NCBI RefSeq assembly: GCF_000374065.1
Contig: NZ_KB893301.1
Coordinates: 899-64,898 of the forward strand
Length of the DNA stretch: 64,000 nucleotides
Source of the DNA: Spirosoma luteum DSM 19990
GTDB lineage: Bacteria; Bacteroidota; Bacteroidia; Cytophagales; Spirosomataceae
Reading direction: 5' to 3'
Part shown: positions 34,960 to 44,884 of the stretch, piece by piece
Position numbering within the stretch: position 1 is the stretch's first letter
Layout: each line of letters begins with the position of its first letter
The notes under the pieces: generated by a model
What the model saw: only the letters and a program-made list of their open reading frames with translations
The model's database searches: none
What the model was told of the DNA's origin: nothing
Translations under genes and position numbers: made by a program

Positions 34960-35895
34960 ATGGATAAATTGCCCGCCCTTATGGATACTACATTAGCTGC
35001 TTACGGCCTTTACGGGGAGAAATACGAACCGCGTCTGCCAGATTTTGTGCATAGTGAACTACACGAAACCCGGTGCAAACAGTACGGCTGGGTAATCAGT
35101 CCGCACATCCATACCAACTTAGTTCAAATCGTACTGATCGAAGCCGGGGAGGCTGCGTTTACGGCAGGTTCGCAAACTATCACGCTGAAAGAACCCTGCC
35201 TGATTACCATGCCGGTGGACGTTTTGCACGGGTACGTATTTAGTCCGGATGTGAAAGGGGTTGTCATTTCGCTGGCCGATTCCTATCCGGAAGCCCTGTT
35301 TCGCAACTCGCCAGCTGTGCTGCTGGAACTGGGTCGGATGCAGTTGATTCGGGCCAGTCAGGACCCGGAGACTTTCAGGCAACTAGCCGCTCTGGCCTGG
35401 CAGGTGCACACGGAATTGTATGCCAATTTACCCGAGCGTATGGTCTCGCTACAAGCCTGTTTGAGTTTACTGCTGGTTAACGTGTATCGGGTGGTTCACC
35501 GGCAGGCGGCTGATGCACTGGCCGTTGACAACCGGAGTCTTCAGTATTTCCGGCAATTCCAGCAGCTTCTGAAAGAAAACCTACTGCATCGGCTGACCAT
35601 AACTGATTACGCCCGCCTGATGGGCATTACCGCGGTTCACCTGAATCGGGTATGCCGGTCGGTAGTGGGTAAATCGACGTTGCAGACGATTCAGGAAGCC
35701 ATCCTGCTGGAAGCGAAGCGGTATCTGCACCATTCTTCCTATTCTATTTCTGAGATTTCGTACCTGCTGAACTTCGATGATATTAGTTATTTCTCCCGCC
35801 TGTTCAAAAAGCAACTGGGCGTATCGCCCCGGCAGTTCAGAGAGCAGGCTACCCGGTTGAGCGTAATGGGCAAACAGGAGCCAGGGTCAGTCTGA
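34960..35895 (+). CDS. AraC-family regulator, divergent from the pca operon
   Basis: The 311-residue protein has a cupin-like sensor domain (YGWVISPHIHTNLVQIVLIE, then GYVFSPDVKG) and a C-terminal double helix-turn-helix (RLTITDYARLMGITAVHLN and SISEISYLLNFDDISYFSRL, ending KQLGVSPRQFRE). AraC proteins of this type (PobC, PcaQ-like position) activate 4-hydroxybenzoate and protocatechuate operons. Orientation and spacing support control of pcaH-F; the effector is not known. Confidence 0.83.
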   Translation: MDKLPALMDTTLAAYGLYGEKYEPRLPDFVHSELHETRCKQYGWVISPHIHTNLVQIVLIEAGEAAFTAGSQTITLKEPCLITMPVDVLHGYVFSPDVKGVVISLADSYPEALFRNSPAVLLELGRMQLIRASQDPETFRQLAALAWQVHTELYANLPERMVSLQACLSLLLVNVYRVVHRQAADALAVDNRSLQYFRQFQQLLKENLLHRLTITDYARLMGITAVHLNRVCRSVVGKSTLQTIQEAILLEAKRYLHHSSYSISEISYLLNFDDISYFSRLFKKQLGVSPRQFREQATRLSVMGKQEPGSV

Positions 35896-36116
35896 ATAAG
35901 TTTTGGGCAAAATCAGGCTTGATTATTCCCTGAAATTGCTGGTACGGGATGCATTTATACTCTTTCCCGGGCTAATTCTGTAACGCCGGTATGGCTTTGA
36001 TAGGCGACTACTCTGAATAATCGTCATTTTGTTTTACTGACAGCATAGGATAAATGACCTGCTAATGAATCATTTCGCCGATTCGCTGTTTTTCTGGTAC
36101 ATAACCTTACGTACTC

Positions 36117-38012
36117 ATGATTGAAAGACCCCTTACCGACTGGTTGCCGCTCACGATGAAAGAAGTTGAGAAACGTGGCTGGGACGAAGTTGATATCGTT
36201 CTCGTTTCGGGCGATGCTTACGTCGACCATCCTGCTTTTGGCACCGCTGTAATTGGTCGTATCATGGAGAGTGAGGGGTTTCGGGTGGCCATTATTGCCC
36301 AGCCCAACTGGAAAGATGACCTTCGGGATTTCAAGAAATTTGGTAAGCCAAAGTACTTTTTCGGTGTTACGGCAGGTTGTATGGACTCGATGGTCAACCA
36401 TTACACGGCCAACAAACGCCTGCGCTCCAACGACTCCTACACGCCCGGTGGCGAAGCGGGTTTCCGGCCCGATTACGCGACAATAGTCTACACTAAAATC
36501 CTGAAAGAACTGTATCCCGATGTGCCGGTGCTACTGGGTGGTATCGAGGCTTCCCTACGCCGGGTTACGCACTATGATTACTGGCAGGACCGGTTAATGC
36601 CGTCCATCCTGGTCGATGCCGGGGCCGATATGCTGGTGTACGGTATGGGTGAGCAACCCCTGCGCGAAATCCTGAAACTGGCGCGCAAGGGGGTTCCATT
36701 TTCGTCCATGCAAAACATCAATCAGGTGGCTTTCATGCACGATGCCCACACCCCGTTACGTGATTATAACAACTGGGATTCGGTTGAACTGGCGAGCCAC
36801 GAGGTTTGTCTGGCCGACAAAATTAAATACGCGGCTAATTTTAAAATTGTTGAAGTCGAGTCGAATAAGTGGCAGGCGAACCGGATTCTCCAGAAAGTAG
36901 GGGAGCAGGTGCTGGTGATTAACCCGCCGTTCAAGACGATGGAGGAGGCCGAAATTGATAAGTCGTTCGACCTGCCCTATACGCGTTTACCCCACCCGAA
37001 GTACAAAAAACGGGGACCCATTCCAGCCTACGACATGATTAAGTTCTCGGTCAATATGCACCGGGGGTGTTTTGGCGGCTGTAGTTTCTGCACCATATCG
37101 GCCCACCAGGGTAAATTTGTGGCCTCGCGGAGCGAAGCGTCGGTGCTGAAAGAGGTGGATGAGATTACGAAGCACCCGGAGTTTAAAGGGTACATCTCGG
37201 ACCTGGGCGGCCCATCGGCCAATATGTACAAGATGAAGGGCAAAGACGAGTCCATTTGTGCCCGTTGCCAGAGCCCAAGCTGCATTCACCCGGTTATCTG
37301 TTCCAACCTCGACACCTCGCACAAGCCCATGACGGAGTTGTACAAGAAGGTCGATGCGAATCCCGCTATCAAAAAAGCGTTCGTTGGCTCCGGCGTTCGG
37401 TACGACTTGCTGGTCGATGATTTTAACAAGAACAACGCCGACGGTAACCACGACAAGTACATGGAGCAACTGGTTACGCGCCACGTATCGGGCCGCTTGA
37501 AAGTAGCCCCCGAACATACGTCGGATGATACATTGCGGGTAATGCGGAAACCGTCGTTCAAGTATTTCAAGCTGTTCAAGCAGAAGTATGACAAGATTCA
37601 GGAGAAACACAATCTGAAGCAGCCGCTGATTCCCTACTTCATTTCGTCGCACCCCGGCTGCGAGGAGCAGGACATGGCTAATCTGGCTGCCGAAACCAAA
37701 GACCTGGGTTTTGAGCTGGAGCAGGTACAGGACTTCACGCCCACACCCATGACGGTAGCCGAAGTTATTTATTACTCCGGTGTTCACCCTTATACGCTGA
37801 AACCAGTCAAAACGGCCAAGACACGGGAAGAGAAGCAGACCCAGAACAACTACTTTTTCTGGTACAAACCCGAGTACAAAAACTGGATTCGAAACCGGCT
37901 GGCCAAACTCAACCGGCCCGATCTGGCCGAGCGATTGCTGGGTGCCCCGAAACCGGAAAACCCTGATAGGGCAAATAAATCAAGGCATTATTCTGGCCGG
38001 AAGAAGCGGTAG
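36117..38012 (+). CDS. YgiQ-family radical SAM protein
   Basis: The 631-residue protein has the N-terminal YgiQ domain (MIERPLTDWLPLTMKEVEKR) and a B12-like/radical SAM core with the iron-sulfur motif HRGCFGGCSFCTISAHQG (CxxxCxxC), plus a further cysteine set CARCQSPSCIHPVIC. The family is widespread and its reaction is not established. It is a single-gene transcript, 221 bp after the AraC gene. A short basic C-terminal tail follows (NPDRANKSRHYSGRKKR). Confidence 0.88.
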   Translation: MIERPLTDWLPLTMKEVEKRGWDEVDIVLVSGDAYVDHPAFGTAVIGRIMESEGFRVAIIAQPNWKDDLRDFKKFGKPKYFFGVTAGCMDSMVNHYTANKRLRSNDSYTPGGEAGFRPDYATIVYTKILKELYPDVPVLLGGIEASLRRVTHYDYWQDRLMPSILVDAGADMLVYGMGEQPLREILKLARKGVPFSSMQNINQVAFMHDAHTPLRDYNNWDSVELASHEVCLADKIKYAANFKIVEVESNKWQANRILQKVGEQVLVINPPFKTMEEAEIDKSFDLPYTRLPHPKYKKRGPIPAYDMIKFSVNMHRGCFGGCSFCTISAHQGKFVASRSEASVLKEVDEITKHPEFKGYISDLGGPSANMYKMKGKDESICARCQSPSCIHPVICSNLDTSHKPMTELYKKVDANPAIKKAFVGSGVRYDLLVDDFNKNNADGNHDKYMEQLVTRHVSGRLKVAPEHTSDDTLRVMRKPSFKYFKLFKQKYDKIQEKHNLKQPLIPYFISSHPGCEEQDMANLAAETKDLGFELEQVQDFTPTPMTVAEVIYYSGVHPYTLKPVKTAKTREEKQTQNNYFFWYKPEYKNWIRNRLAKLNRPDLAERLLGAPKPENPDRANKSRHYSGRKKR

Positions 38013-38057
38013 GTTTTGCCACTATTCGAGTGCGAAGAATACTTTAGTCATTCTATC

Positions 38058-38082
38058 ATACGCCGGTCTCCGACCGGCGTAT
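38058..38082 (+). terminator. hairpin in the convergent gap YgiQ / eutC
   Basis: An 11-bp stem ATACGCCGGTC/GACCGGCGTAT with a 3-nt loop (38058-38082). A related inverted word CCGGTTGGAGACCGG lies at about 38126-38140. Both resemble a dispersed repeat seen in many genomes. It can terminate transcription in both directions. Confidence 0.6.
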
Positions 38083-38155
38083 AACATATACATTAAAGTG
38101 TTAGTAATGTAGCATTTATTCTTCCGGTTGGAGACCGGGCTGGCAACAAAGCTAC

Positions 38156-38917
38156 CTATTCCAACAGCCCACCGTTGTCTTTCAACGCTACCCCCGTTAG
38201 CTGCAATCGGAAGGCGGACTGGATAATATACATGAGCTTATTGACTGCCATAATGTGTGTTAAGCCCTGCTCCCGAATGTTGGACAGGCAGTTCCGGCGC
38301 TCGTCGGTCAGGCCTGGTTGGGGGGCGTAGGTAATGTACGCCCCCATGCTGTCGAAGGAACTCAGGCCCGGCCGCTCGCCGACCAGCATAATAGCCAGCC
38401 GGGGCCGCAATAACTCGCCGATGGCGTCGGTAATGGCGACCCGCCCCTGCTCGACCAGCACGATAGGAGCTAGTGAATACCCGGCTTTTCGAACCTGCTC
38501 AACCAGCAACGTAACTACCGGCCCCGCGTTTTTGTGAATAGCCGTAGCCGATAAACCGTCGGCCACGATAAGACAAATATCAGCGGGTGCGCTGTTGATG
38601 TCCTGCAACCGTTTCGTCGATAATTCATCCAATAGCCGACCTAAATCGGGTCGTTGAAGGTATATATCCCGGTTTTCGGCCTGACTATGAACGGAATACA
38701 TTGGCAAACCCGTTGACGCTAGGTCTGCCTCCAACCGGGCTATGTTTAACCGGGAGTAAACGGCGTCTTTGGCGTGGGCGTGGGCTAACCGGAACAGTAG
38801 CGACTCCCGAAGCGGAATGGAAACACCCGTTTTCCCCAGTGCAATCCGGGCGTCGGTATAGGCTTTCAGCGCGTCCCACTCATCGGATTCCAGCCCCGTC
38901 TTTTTTTGCTCGCTCAT
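38156..38917 (-). CDS. eutC: ethanolamine ammonia-lyase small subunit
   Basis: EutC pairs with EutB to convert ethanolamine to acetaldehyde and ammonia using adenosylcobalamin. The 253-residue product has the conserved RIALGKTGVSIP, DICLIVADGLSATAIHKNA, VLVEQGRVAITDAIGE and VGERPGLSS. Its start overlaps the eutB stop by 4 bp, consistent with a stoichiometric complex. No acetaldehyde dehydrogenase or microcompartment shell gene is nearby. Confidence 0.94.
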   Translation of the reverse strand: MSEQKKTGLESDEWDALKAYTDARIALGKTGVSIPLRESLLFRLAHAHAKDAVYSRLNIARLEADLASTGLPMYSVHSQAENRDIYLQRPDLGRLLDELSTKRLQDINSAPADICLIVADGLSATAIHKNAGPVVTLLVEQVRKAGYSLAPIVLVEQGRVAITDAIGELLRPRLAIMLVGERPGLSSFDSMGAYITYAPQPGLTDERRNCLSNIREQGLTHIMAVNKLMYIIQSAFRLQLTGVALKDNGGLLE

Positions 38918-40296
38918 GGTGGGAGAAGGGCTGCGTAAAGTTGTTTCTGAAGGCCGCCGGATAGCCGATTTCCCTGATTATCGATAATTCGCTGTCGCAG
39001 CAGCCACTCCTCAAATTCGGGAGCCGGACGAAGACCCAGTACCCGACGCAGATACAACGCATCATGAAACGACGTAGACTGGTAGTGAAGCATAATATCG
39101 TCGGCACCGGGAACGCCCATAATGAAATTGACACCGGCCACGCCCAGGAGCGTCAATAGCGTATCCATATCGTCCTGGTCGGCCTGGGCGTGGTTGGTGT
39201 AGCAAACGTCCATCCCCATCGGAAGGCCCATCAGTTTGCCGCAGAAGTGGTCTTCCAGTCCCGCCCGGATAATCTGCTTTCCATCGAACAGGTACTCGGG
39301 GCCAATGAACCCAACCACCGAGTTGACCAAAAAGGGATTGTAATGCCGGGCCACGGCGTAGGCCCGCACCTCGTAGGTTTGCTGGTCGACCCCATGATGC
39401 CCGCCCGATGAAAGCGCACTGCCCTGCCCCGTTTCGAAATACATCAGGTTGTTGCCCAGCGTACCCCGATTTAGGGAAAGCCCTGCTTCGTAGGCTTCCT
39501 GCAATAAGGGCAAGGTAACGCCAAAACTGGCATTGGCCTGCTGCGTACCAGCGATGGATTGAAAAATCAGGTCGACCGGTACCTGGTGGTTGATGAGTTC
39601 CAGCGTGGTAGTGATGTGGCTGAGCACGCAGTTTTGGGTGGGGATGGCGAAACGTTCCCGAACTTCATCCAGCATGTGCAACAAACGCGCAGTTGTGGCC
39701 GGACTATCGGTGGCGGGGTTGATGCCAATCATGGCGTCGCCACTGCCGTAGAGTAATCCGTCGATAATGCTGGCGGCTATTCCTTTGGCATCGTCGGTGG
39801 GATGATTGGGCTGTAACCGAACAGACAGGTGCCCCGGTAAACCCACCGTATTGCGGAATCGGGTTACTACCTGAATCTTTTTCGCGACCAGAATCAACTC
39901 CTGATTCCGCATCAGCTTAGACACGGCAGCCACCATTTCGGGCGTCAGTCCGGGCGATAGTGCCCGTAATGTGTCGGTATCGGCATTGTCGCTCAGCAGC
40001 CAGTCGCGCAGTTCGCCCACGGTGAAGTGGCTGATGGGAGCCAGCGCAGCGGCATCGTGCGTATCGATAATCAGGCGGGTAACGTCGTCGGTTTCGTAGG
40101 GGATGATGGCCTCATTCAGAAACTGGGTGAGTGGTACATCGGCCAGGGCAGTTTGGGCCGCCACGCGCTCTTCATAACTCTCCGCCAGCAGCCCCGCCAG
40201 ACCATCGCCCGACCGCAATGGACTGGCCTTTGCCAGCACCGTTTTCAGGTCGGCAAAGCGATAGGTAAAGTGGCCGATGGTACAGGAATACCCCAT
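38914..40296 (-). CDS. eutB: ethanolamine ammonia-lyase large subunit
   Basis: The 460-residue catalytic subunit starts at MGYSCTIGHFTYRFADLK (40296; the longer frame from 40350 adds an unlikely leader). Family motifs visible are NPATDSP, LGNNLMYFETGQGSALSS, HHGVDQQTYEVRAYAVARHY (20-residue class) and YLFDGKQIIRAGLEDHFCGKL. It binds ethanolamine and the adenosylcobalamin cofactor. No reactivating factor (EutA) is encoded in the window. Confidence 0.95.
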   Translation of the reverse strand: MGYSCTIGHFTYRFADLKTVLAKASPLRSGDGLAGLLAESYEERVAAQTALADVPLTQFLNEAIIPYETDDVTRLIIDTHDAAALAPISHFTVGELRDWLLSDNADTDTLRALSPGLTPEMVAAVSKLMRNQELILVAKKIQVVTRFRNTVGLPGHLSVRLQPNHPTDDAKGIAASIIDGLLYGSGDAMIGINPATDSPATTARLLHMLDEVRERFAIPTQNCVLSHITTTLELINHQVPVDLIFQSIAGTQQANASFGVTLPLLQEAYEAGLSLNRGTLGNNLMYFETGQGSALSSGGHHGVDQQTYEVRAYAVARHYNPFLVNSVVGFIGPEYLFDGKQIIRAGLEDHFCGKLMGLPMGMDVCYTNHAQADQDDMDTLLTLLGVAGVNFIMGVPGADDIMLHYQSTSFHDALYLRRVLGLRPAPEFEEWLLRQRIIDNQGNRLSGGLQKQLYAALLPP

Positions 40297-40388
40297 TGTC
40301 AGGTGGTTACAATGAATTAAGTAACTGGTTTTACCCCATCTCATACCCAATAGGGAGGAACTTACTGGCGTATAACAACGCTACGCGT

Positions 40389-41714
40389 TTAAAGTACGTC
40401 CGTTTGCTGCCCCTGCCGTTGCTTTCGGTAGCGAACCGAGGCATAAAACAGACCGGCAATCACGCCGAAGCCAGCAATAAATAACCCGCTTAACTCGCTA
40501 TAAAAATAACCCATCGCTACCAGCGTCACAACCGCCATGCCCAGCGCAATAGCCGGAAATACGGGGTAAAAAGGAGCTTTGAACGAGCGGGGCAGGTTAG
40601 GCTGGGTTTGCCGGAGCCGAAACAACGATAACATACTGATGATATAAACCACTACGGCCCCAATGGTTGACAGGATAACCAATTTGCTGGTATCCAGACT
40701 CACAAGAGCCAGCATGCCAAAAATGGCCCCGGCCAGCAACGCCCGGTACGGTACCTGCCGCTTGGGGCTTACGGTTGATAAGCCATGCGGCAGATACCCC
40801 GCACGGGCCAGGGCGAAAATCTGCCGGGAATAGCTGATGATAATGCCGTGGAACGACGCAATCAATCCAAAGAGCCCTACACTGGTGAAGAATTTGGTGA
40901 GTGGATTTTGCCGTCCCAGTACGATAGCGACGGCCTCGGGCATGGGGTAATCGAGGTGGTCGAGGTTTTCCCAGTTGGTGACGCCACCCACGCTAATCAT
41001 GACGGTAAGAGCCAGAAAAGCCAGTGTCAGCACTGCTGAGATGTAGCCTTTGGCAATGACATTTTTACCTTCTTTTACTTCCTCCGCCACCATGGCAATA
41101 CCTTCCAGACAAACGAACAGCCAGATAGCAAAGGGCAGTGCCGCAAACACCCCCGACCAGCCAAAGGGCATGGGGTTATGCATAAAGGTGTCGAAACGGG
41201 TGTGCGGATACACGACGCCGACGAAAACCAGCAGTTCGGCAATGGCGATGAGGGTGATAATCAGCGAAAACCAGGCCACTTCTTTGATACCCAATAGATT
41301 GATTGCCGTAAAGACCACAAACGACCCCACCGAACACCACACCACGGGTACGGCCGGGTACAGAAAATGGACATAACTACCCAGCGCCAGCGCAATGGCG
41401 GGGGTGGCAAACAGAAACTCAATCAGGGTGGCGTACCCGGCCACCAGCGCGCCAAATGGGCCGAACGCCTGCAACGCGTACGAAAACGGCCCGCCCGCAT
41501 TCGGGATGGCCGTTGTGAGTTCAGTAAAACTGAAAATAAAGGTGATGTACAGGATAATGATGAAGAGTGTGGCAATCAGCAGTCCCACCGTTCCAGCCAC
41601 TTCCCATCCATAATTCCAGCCGAAATATTCGCCTGATATCACCAGACCTACACCAATGGCCCACAGGTGAACGGGTGTCAATACTTTTTTGAGTGACGGG
41701 TTTTCGCTGGGCAT
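40389..41714 (-). CDS. eat: APC-family ethanolamine permease
   Basis: The 441-residue membrane protein has 12 predicted helices, starting with the amino acid-permease helix (IGVGLVISGEYFGWNYGWEV), and the substrate-region LNLLGIKEV-type INLLGIKEVAWFSL and TNWENLDHLDYPMPEAVA. The last motif is typical of the ethanolamine permease branch. It is upstream of eutB and EutC on the same strand, with a 92-bp gap, so one operon is likely. The name depends on the neighbours. Confidence 0.87.
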   Translation of the reverse strand: MPSENPSLKKVLTPVHLWAIGVGLVISGEYFGWNYGWEVAGTVGLLIATLFIIILYITFIFSFTELTTAIPNAGGPFSYALQAFGPFGALVAGYATLIEFLFATPAIALALGSYVHFLYPAVPVVWCSVGSFVVFTAINLLGIKEVAWFSLIITLIAIAELLVFVGVVYPHTRFDTFMHNPMPFGWSGVFAALPFAIWLFVCLEGIAMVAEEVKEGKNVIAKGYISAVLTLAFLALTVMISVGGVTNWENLDHLDYPMPEAVAIVLGRQNPLTKFFTSVGLFGLIASFHGIIISYSRQIFALARAGYLPHGLSTVSPKRQVPYRALLAGAIFGMLALVSLDTSKLVILSTIGAVVVYIISMLSLFRLRQTQPNLPRSFKAPFYPVFPAIALGMAVVTLVAMGYFYSELSGLFIAGFGVIAGLFYASVRYRKQRQGQQTDVL

Positions 41715-42008
41715 GAGCAGTACATTACGGCACCCAATATAAGAAGTTACGCACAGAAGTCAGGCTTTAAAGCGTCCAACTCATCCTGAAAAACCGGTTT
41801 CTGGTTGCAATAATGGCCAAACCGAATTGAAGCACGCAAATACAATCACTCCTGTATGATTGATTCCAATACAGCTACGGCCATGAAACGAATAAACAGA
41901 GTATTTCCCAACATCGGCGTTTTGCCGGGTTTCCTCCACCAACCTGGTTACTGTTCTCATGCCTGTATTCATTAACTTCGACCCCGGCAACTCATTGTTT
42001 CGTACCTC

Positions 42009-42878
42009 ATGTCATTTTCGGTTCCCGTCTATAAAATTCAGTCGTTTCCCCGTCATGAGCCGGATGCGTTCTTCTACATGACCCGGCTGGAAAAACTAGT
42101 GCAGGAGTTTAAGGGAATCGATAAATCACATTCACACACGTTCTATCTGGTTATGTGGCTGGCCCAGGGGAGTGGTACGCATACGATTGATTTTCGGACC
42201 TACACCATAGCGTCAAATCAGCTTTATTTTCTGACGCCCGGTCAGGTGCATAGTTGGGCCTTATCGCCTGATAGCCGGGGTTATAATCTGTTCATCGATG
42301 CTAATTTTTTTCGGGGACGTTTTGGTAATCGACTCCAGCAGTACCCGTTTTTTCACTCCCATCAGCACCAACCGTTACTGGAGGTAAGCGATCAGCAGAC
42401 CTTTTTCAGCGATTTGTTTACGTATGCCTACGAGGAGTACGAACAGCGACAGGCAAACCGAGCCGACGTATTTCTGTCGTTTGTGCATATCCTGCTTGAA
42501 ACGGCTAATCGACTCTACAATCAGCAATTACCGGGTACCGATACGCACCTTTACGACCGAATTCGCCACTATGAGCATCTGATTGAAAATCAGTTTCTGA
42601 CCGTCCAGGCAGTTCGTACGTACGCAGAACAGATGAATATGACACCTAATCACCTGAACCACATCTGCAAAAAAATTCTGGGCAAAACGGCCAGTCAACT
42701 CCTGCACGAACGTATCATCATTGAAGCCCAGCGCCTGTTAACGCACACGGCCCAGTCCGTTAAGGAAATTGGCTTTCACCTTGGTTTCGGGGATTCCTCT
42801 TATTTTGTTCGTTTTTTCAGAAAACATACCGGACAGACACCTGCCTCGTTTCGGCAGGCATTGATGACAAATCGTTGA
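42009..42878 (+). CDS. AraC-family regulator, divergent from the ethanolamine permease
   Basis: The 289-residue protein has an AraC sensor domain (HTFYLVMWLAQGSGTHTIDF, LTPGQVHSWALSPDSRGYN) and a C-terminal double helix-turn-helix (FLTVQAVRTYAEQMNMTPNH, SVKEIGFHLGFGDSSYFVRF, ending KHTGQTPASFRQ). It lies 294 bp from the eat start in opposite orientation and probably controls the ethanolamine genes. The effector is unknown. Confidence 0.8.
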   Translation: MSFSVPVYKIQSFPRHEPDAFFYMTRLEKLVQEFKGIDKSHSHTFYLVMWLAQGSGTHTIDFRTYTIASNQLYFLTPGQVHSWALSPDSRGYNLFIDANFFRGRFGNRLQQYPFFHSHQHQPLLEVSDQQTFFSDLFTYAYEEYEQRQANRADVFLSFVHILLETANRLYNQQLPGTDTHLYDRIRHYEHLIENQFLTVQAVRTYAEQMNMTPNHLNHICKKILGKTASQLLHERIIIEAQRLLTHTAQSVKEIGFHLGFGDSSYFVRFFRKHTGQTPASFRQALMTNR

Positions 42879-43005
42879 TTTGTACCATACACAACTTGAT
42901 CTGTTACGTTATAAAATTCATTGGCTACCTACCTTTGTTAGGTAAAAACTGCCTGAGCAACAGTCGATAAGGGGTCAAAATTGCCTCGGTAAATGCTCAA
43001 GAGCC

Positions 43006-43380
43006 ATGTCAGCCAATAGTCGATTATACAGCATTGTTGTCAACAAATGTCCACGTTGTCATCAGGGTGATTTCTTTATCAAAAAGAGCGCATTCAGTAA
43101 GGACTTCGATAAAATGCACGAGCATTGCCCGCATTGTGGCGAAAATTTTATGCCCGAACCTGGCTTCTACTGGGCATCCATGTTCGTGAGCTACGGTTTT
43201 TACACCCTTTATTCATTGCTTACCTTTTTTATTTTCGTGCAGTGGTTACAGGTTGATCTGGACTACTACCTGATTGGGTTGATCCCGACGCTTATACTCC
43301 TGACCCCGTATTTCTTTCGAATGGCCCGCCGTACCTGGTTGACATTGTTTATTGCGCCCCGGCCACAGATGAAAGCCTAA
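43006..43380 (+). CDS. DUF983 membrane protein with zinc-ribbon-like N-terminus
   Basis: The 124-residue protein has a zinc-ribbon-like start (NKCPRCHQGDFF, then HCPHCGENF) followed by two membrane helices (ASMFVSYGFYTLYSLLTFFI and YYLIGLIPTLILLTPYFF), the layout of DUF983. Function is not established. A -7-like word TACCTTTG (42930-42937) lies 69 bp upstream. Monocistronic, convergent with the DUF1593 gene. Confidence 0.88.
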   Translation: MSANSRLYSIVVNKCPRCHQGDFFIKKSAFSKDFDKMHEHCPHCGENFMPEPGFYWASMFVSYGFYTLYSLLTFFIFVQWLQVDLDYYLIGLIPTLILLTPYFFRMARRTWLTLFIAPRPQMKA

Positions 43381-43468
43381 ACCCTTTTCCTGTTCGATAC
43401 AGCGCGGCTGAGGTTCGGAAGCGATACGCAGATCATACTCTCCCCTGATTACAGGCGGTTGCCGGTAG

Positions 43469-44884
43469 TCAGGGGAAAACTGTTAATATAACCCGTTGAT
43501 ACCGTGTCAAAGCAGGCTTTCCATTGTCGGTCACAACCAGAATAAAATGCATCGTTTCCGGCTTATCGACCCGCGGTGCCACAAGGGAGGCCACCAGCTG
43601 CTTCCGGTTCGATATAACGGGTAATCGGGATCCTGTATAAGTGCCGACTTCGGGGTAAAAGAGCCATTCATACGACAGCTTATCACCATCAGGGTCAGTA
43701 GTGCCTTCTCCGCTCAACAGAACTTTTTCGCCACTTTTAGCGCGCAGCTCATTCGGATGGGCTAGTTTGACTACGGGAGGATGGTTGGCTTCTTTGAACG
43801 GTTTAACAGTCCAGTCGATACGGGCGGCAAAATCATTCTGATACGCCTGACGCCACCGCCAGATGGTTGCTTTGTTACTCTCGTACCAGCCACCATCAAT
43901 TCCCTGCACCTGGTCCTCCACATCGGTCCAGATGGGGCGGGTTTCGGGTTCTAAAAACCAGTTACGCGTTCTGGGGGTATATAGTTCGTAGCGCCCACCC
44001 CAGCTGCCATAATTTGGATGCTCAGGATCACTTAACCCGTTATTGATTAAGCCAAAAAAACTAGGCGTATCACCTTCCATAATATACTCAGTATGGGGGT
44101 GTTGTGCGCCAAGTGGCCCATGGTTTTTCCGAATATTGGCATCCAGCCAGGCATTGTTGACAAGGCTGGAATCGGGTCCGGCGAAGCCTGGTGCGAATGG
44201 AAACACGTCTCCGCTGATCCCCCGCCAGGTTGAATGTTCGTACCCGCCCCGGTCATGAAAACCAGGACTAACAATGTAAAACAGGTTGGGGAATGTCCGG
44301 CGAAGCCAGGGGCCGGTATCGTCCTGGTCCGATATGGTATAAACCCTGAGTTTAGCAACAAACTTGTCAACCGCTTCAGGCGTTCGGGTCTGGCGGACCT
44401 TCCAGAGCGCTTGTGCCAGGCAGTTGGCCCCTCCCCAAACGGGTAGCCAAACGGGTCGGTTATCGGACTTATCGACAACCGTGATGATGTGTTCTGACCC
44501 TTCAGAATCATTCCCGGGACCAACTGCATTCATCCCGTACCTGGGAACGGCTGATTTGATTTTACTCAGCAGGTAAGCTGTTTCAGGATAGCCCTTTTCA
44601 TGCAGAAGCAGGTTGTCCCGAACGTTGCCATACGCTTCCACAATCCGCCGGATTCGTTCGGGCGCGACCCGGTTTTGCTGATGAACCGACGTTGTTGCTA
44701 CTAATCCTTCTACATCCCATTGATTCACGTAGGTCAGAAAACGAACCAGAGATTGAGCATCGTCCGGTTCATTTTCAATATCGGTCAATACCAGTATCCG
44801 TATTTTTTGGTTAGTTTGTTGCGCAATCCCGTTAACTGGAAACAGCGTTAGCAGTAGCAATGAGGTAACGAATAGAAATGATTT
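43469..44884 (-). CDS. secreted DUF1593 (nucleoside hydrolase-like) protein
   Basis: The 471-residue product has a signal peptide ([22 protein letters not shown]; start 44884 chosen over 44902). The main domain follows DUF1593: [20 protein letters not shown] with the Asp cluster typical of nucleoside-hydrolase folds, [17 protein letters not shown], and [20 protein letters not shown]-terminal beta domain ([20 protein letters not shown]) is Ig/cadherin-like and may bind sugar. The family is linked to polysaccharide use in Bacteroidota. No polysaccharide utilisation neighbours are seen. Confidence 0.85.
   Translation of the reverse strand, partial: KSFLFVTSLLLLTLFPVNGIAQQTNQKIRILVLTDIENEPDDAQSLVRFLTYVNQWDVEGLVATTSVHQQNRVAPERIRRIVEAYGNVRDNLLLHEKGYPETAYLLSKIKSAVPRYGMNAVGPGNDSEGSEHIITVVDKSDNRPVWLPVWGGANCLAQALWKVRQTRTPEAVDKFVAKLRVYTISDQDDTGPWLRRTFPNLFYIVSPGFHDRGGYEHSTWRGISGDVFPFAPGFAGPDSSLVNNAWLDANIRKNHGPLGAQHPHTEYIMEGDTPSFFGLINNGLSDPEHPNYGSWGGRYELYTPRTRNWFLEPETRPIWTDVEDQVQGIDGGWYESNKATIWRWRQAYQNDFAARIDWTVKPFKEANHPPVVKLAHPNELRAKSGEKVLLSGEGTTDPDGDKLSYEWLFYPEVGTYTGSRLPVISNRKQLVASLVAPRVDKPETMHFILVVTDNGKPALTRYQRVILTVFP

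Noticed and set aside
38156-41714. An ethanolamine microcompartment
   Set aside because: No shell proteins, EutG/E or EutA-like genes are seen in the surrounding 10 kb.
41715-42008. A small gene in the eat/AraC gap
   Set aside because: A 69-codon minus-strand frame (41781-41990) has no family pattern and the gap is needed for divergent promoters.
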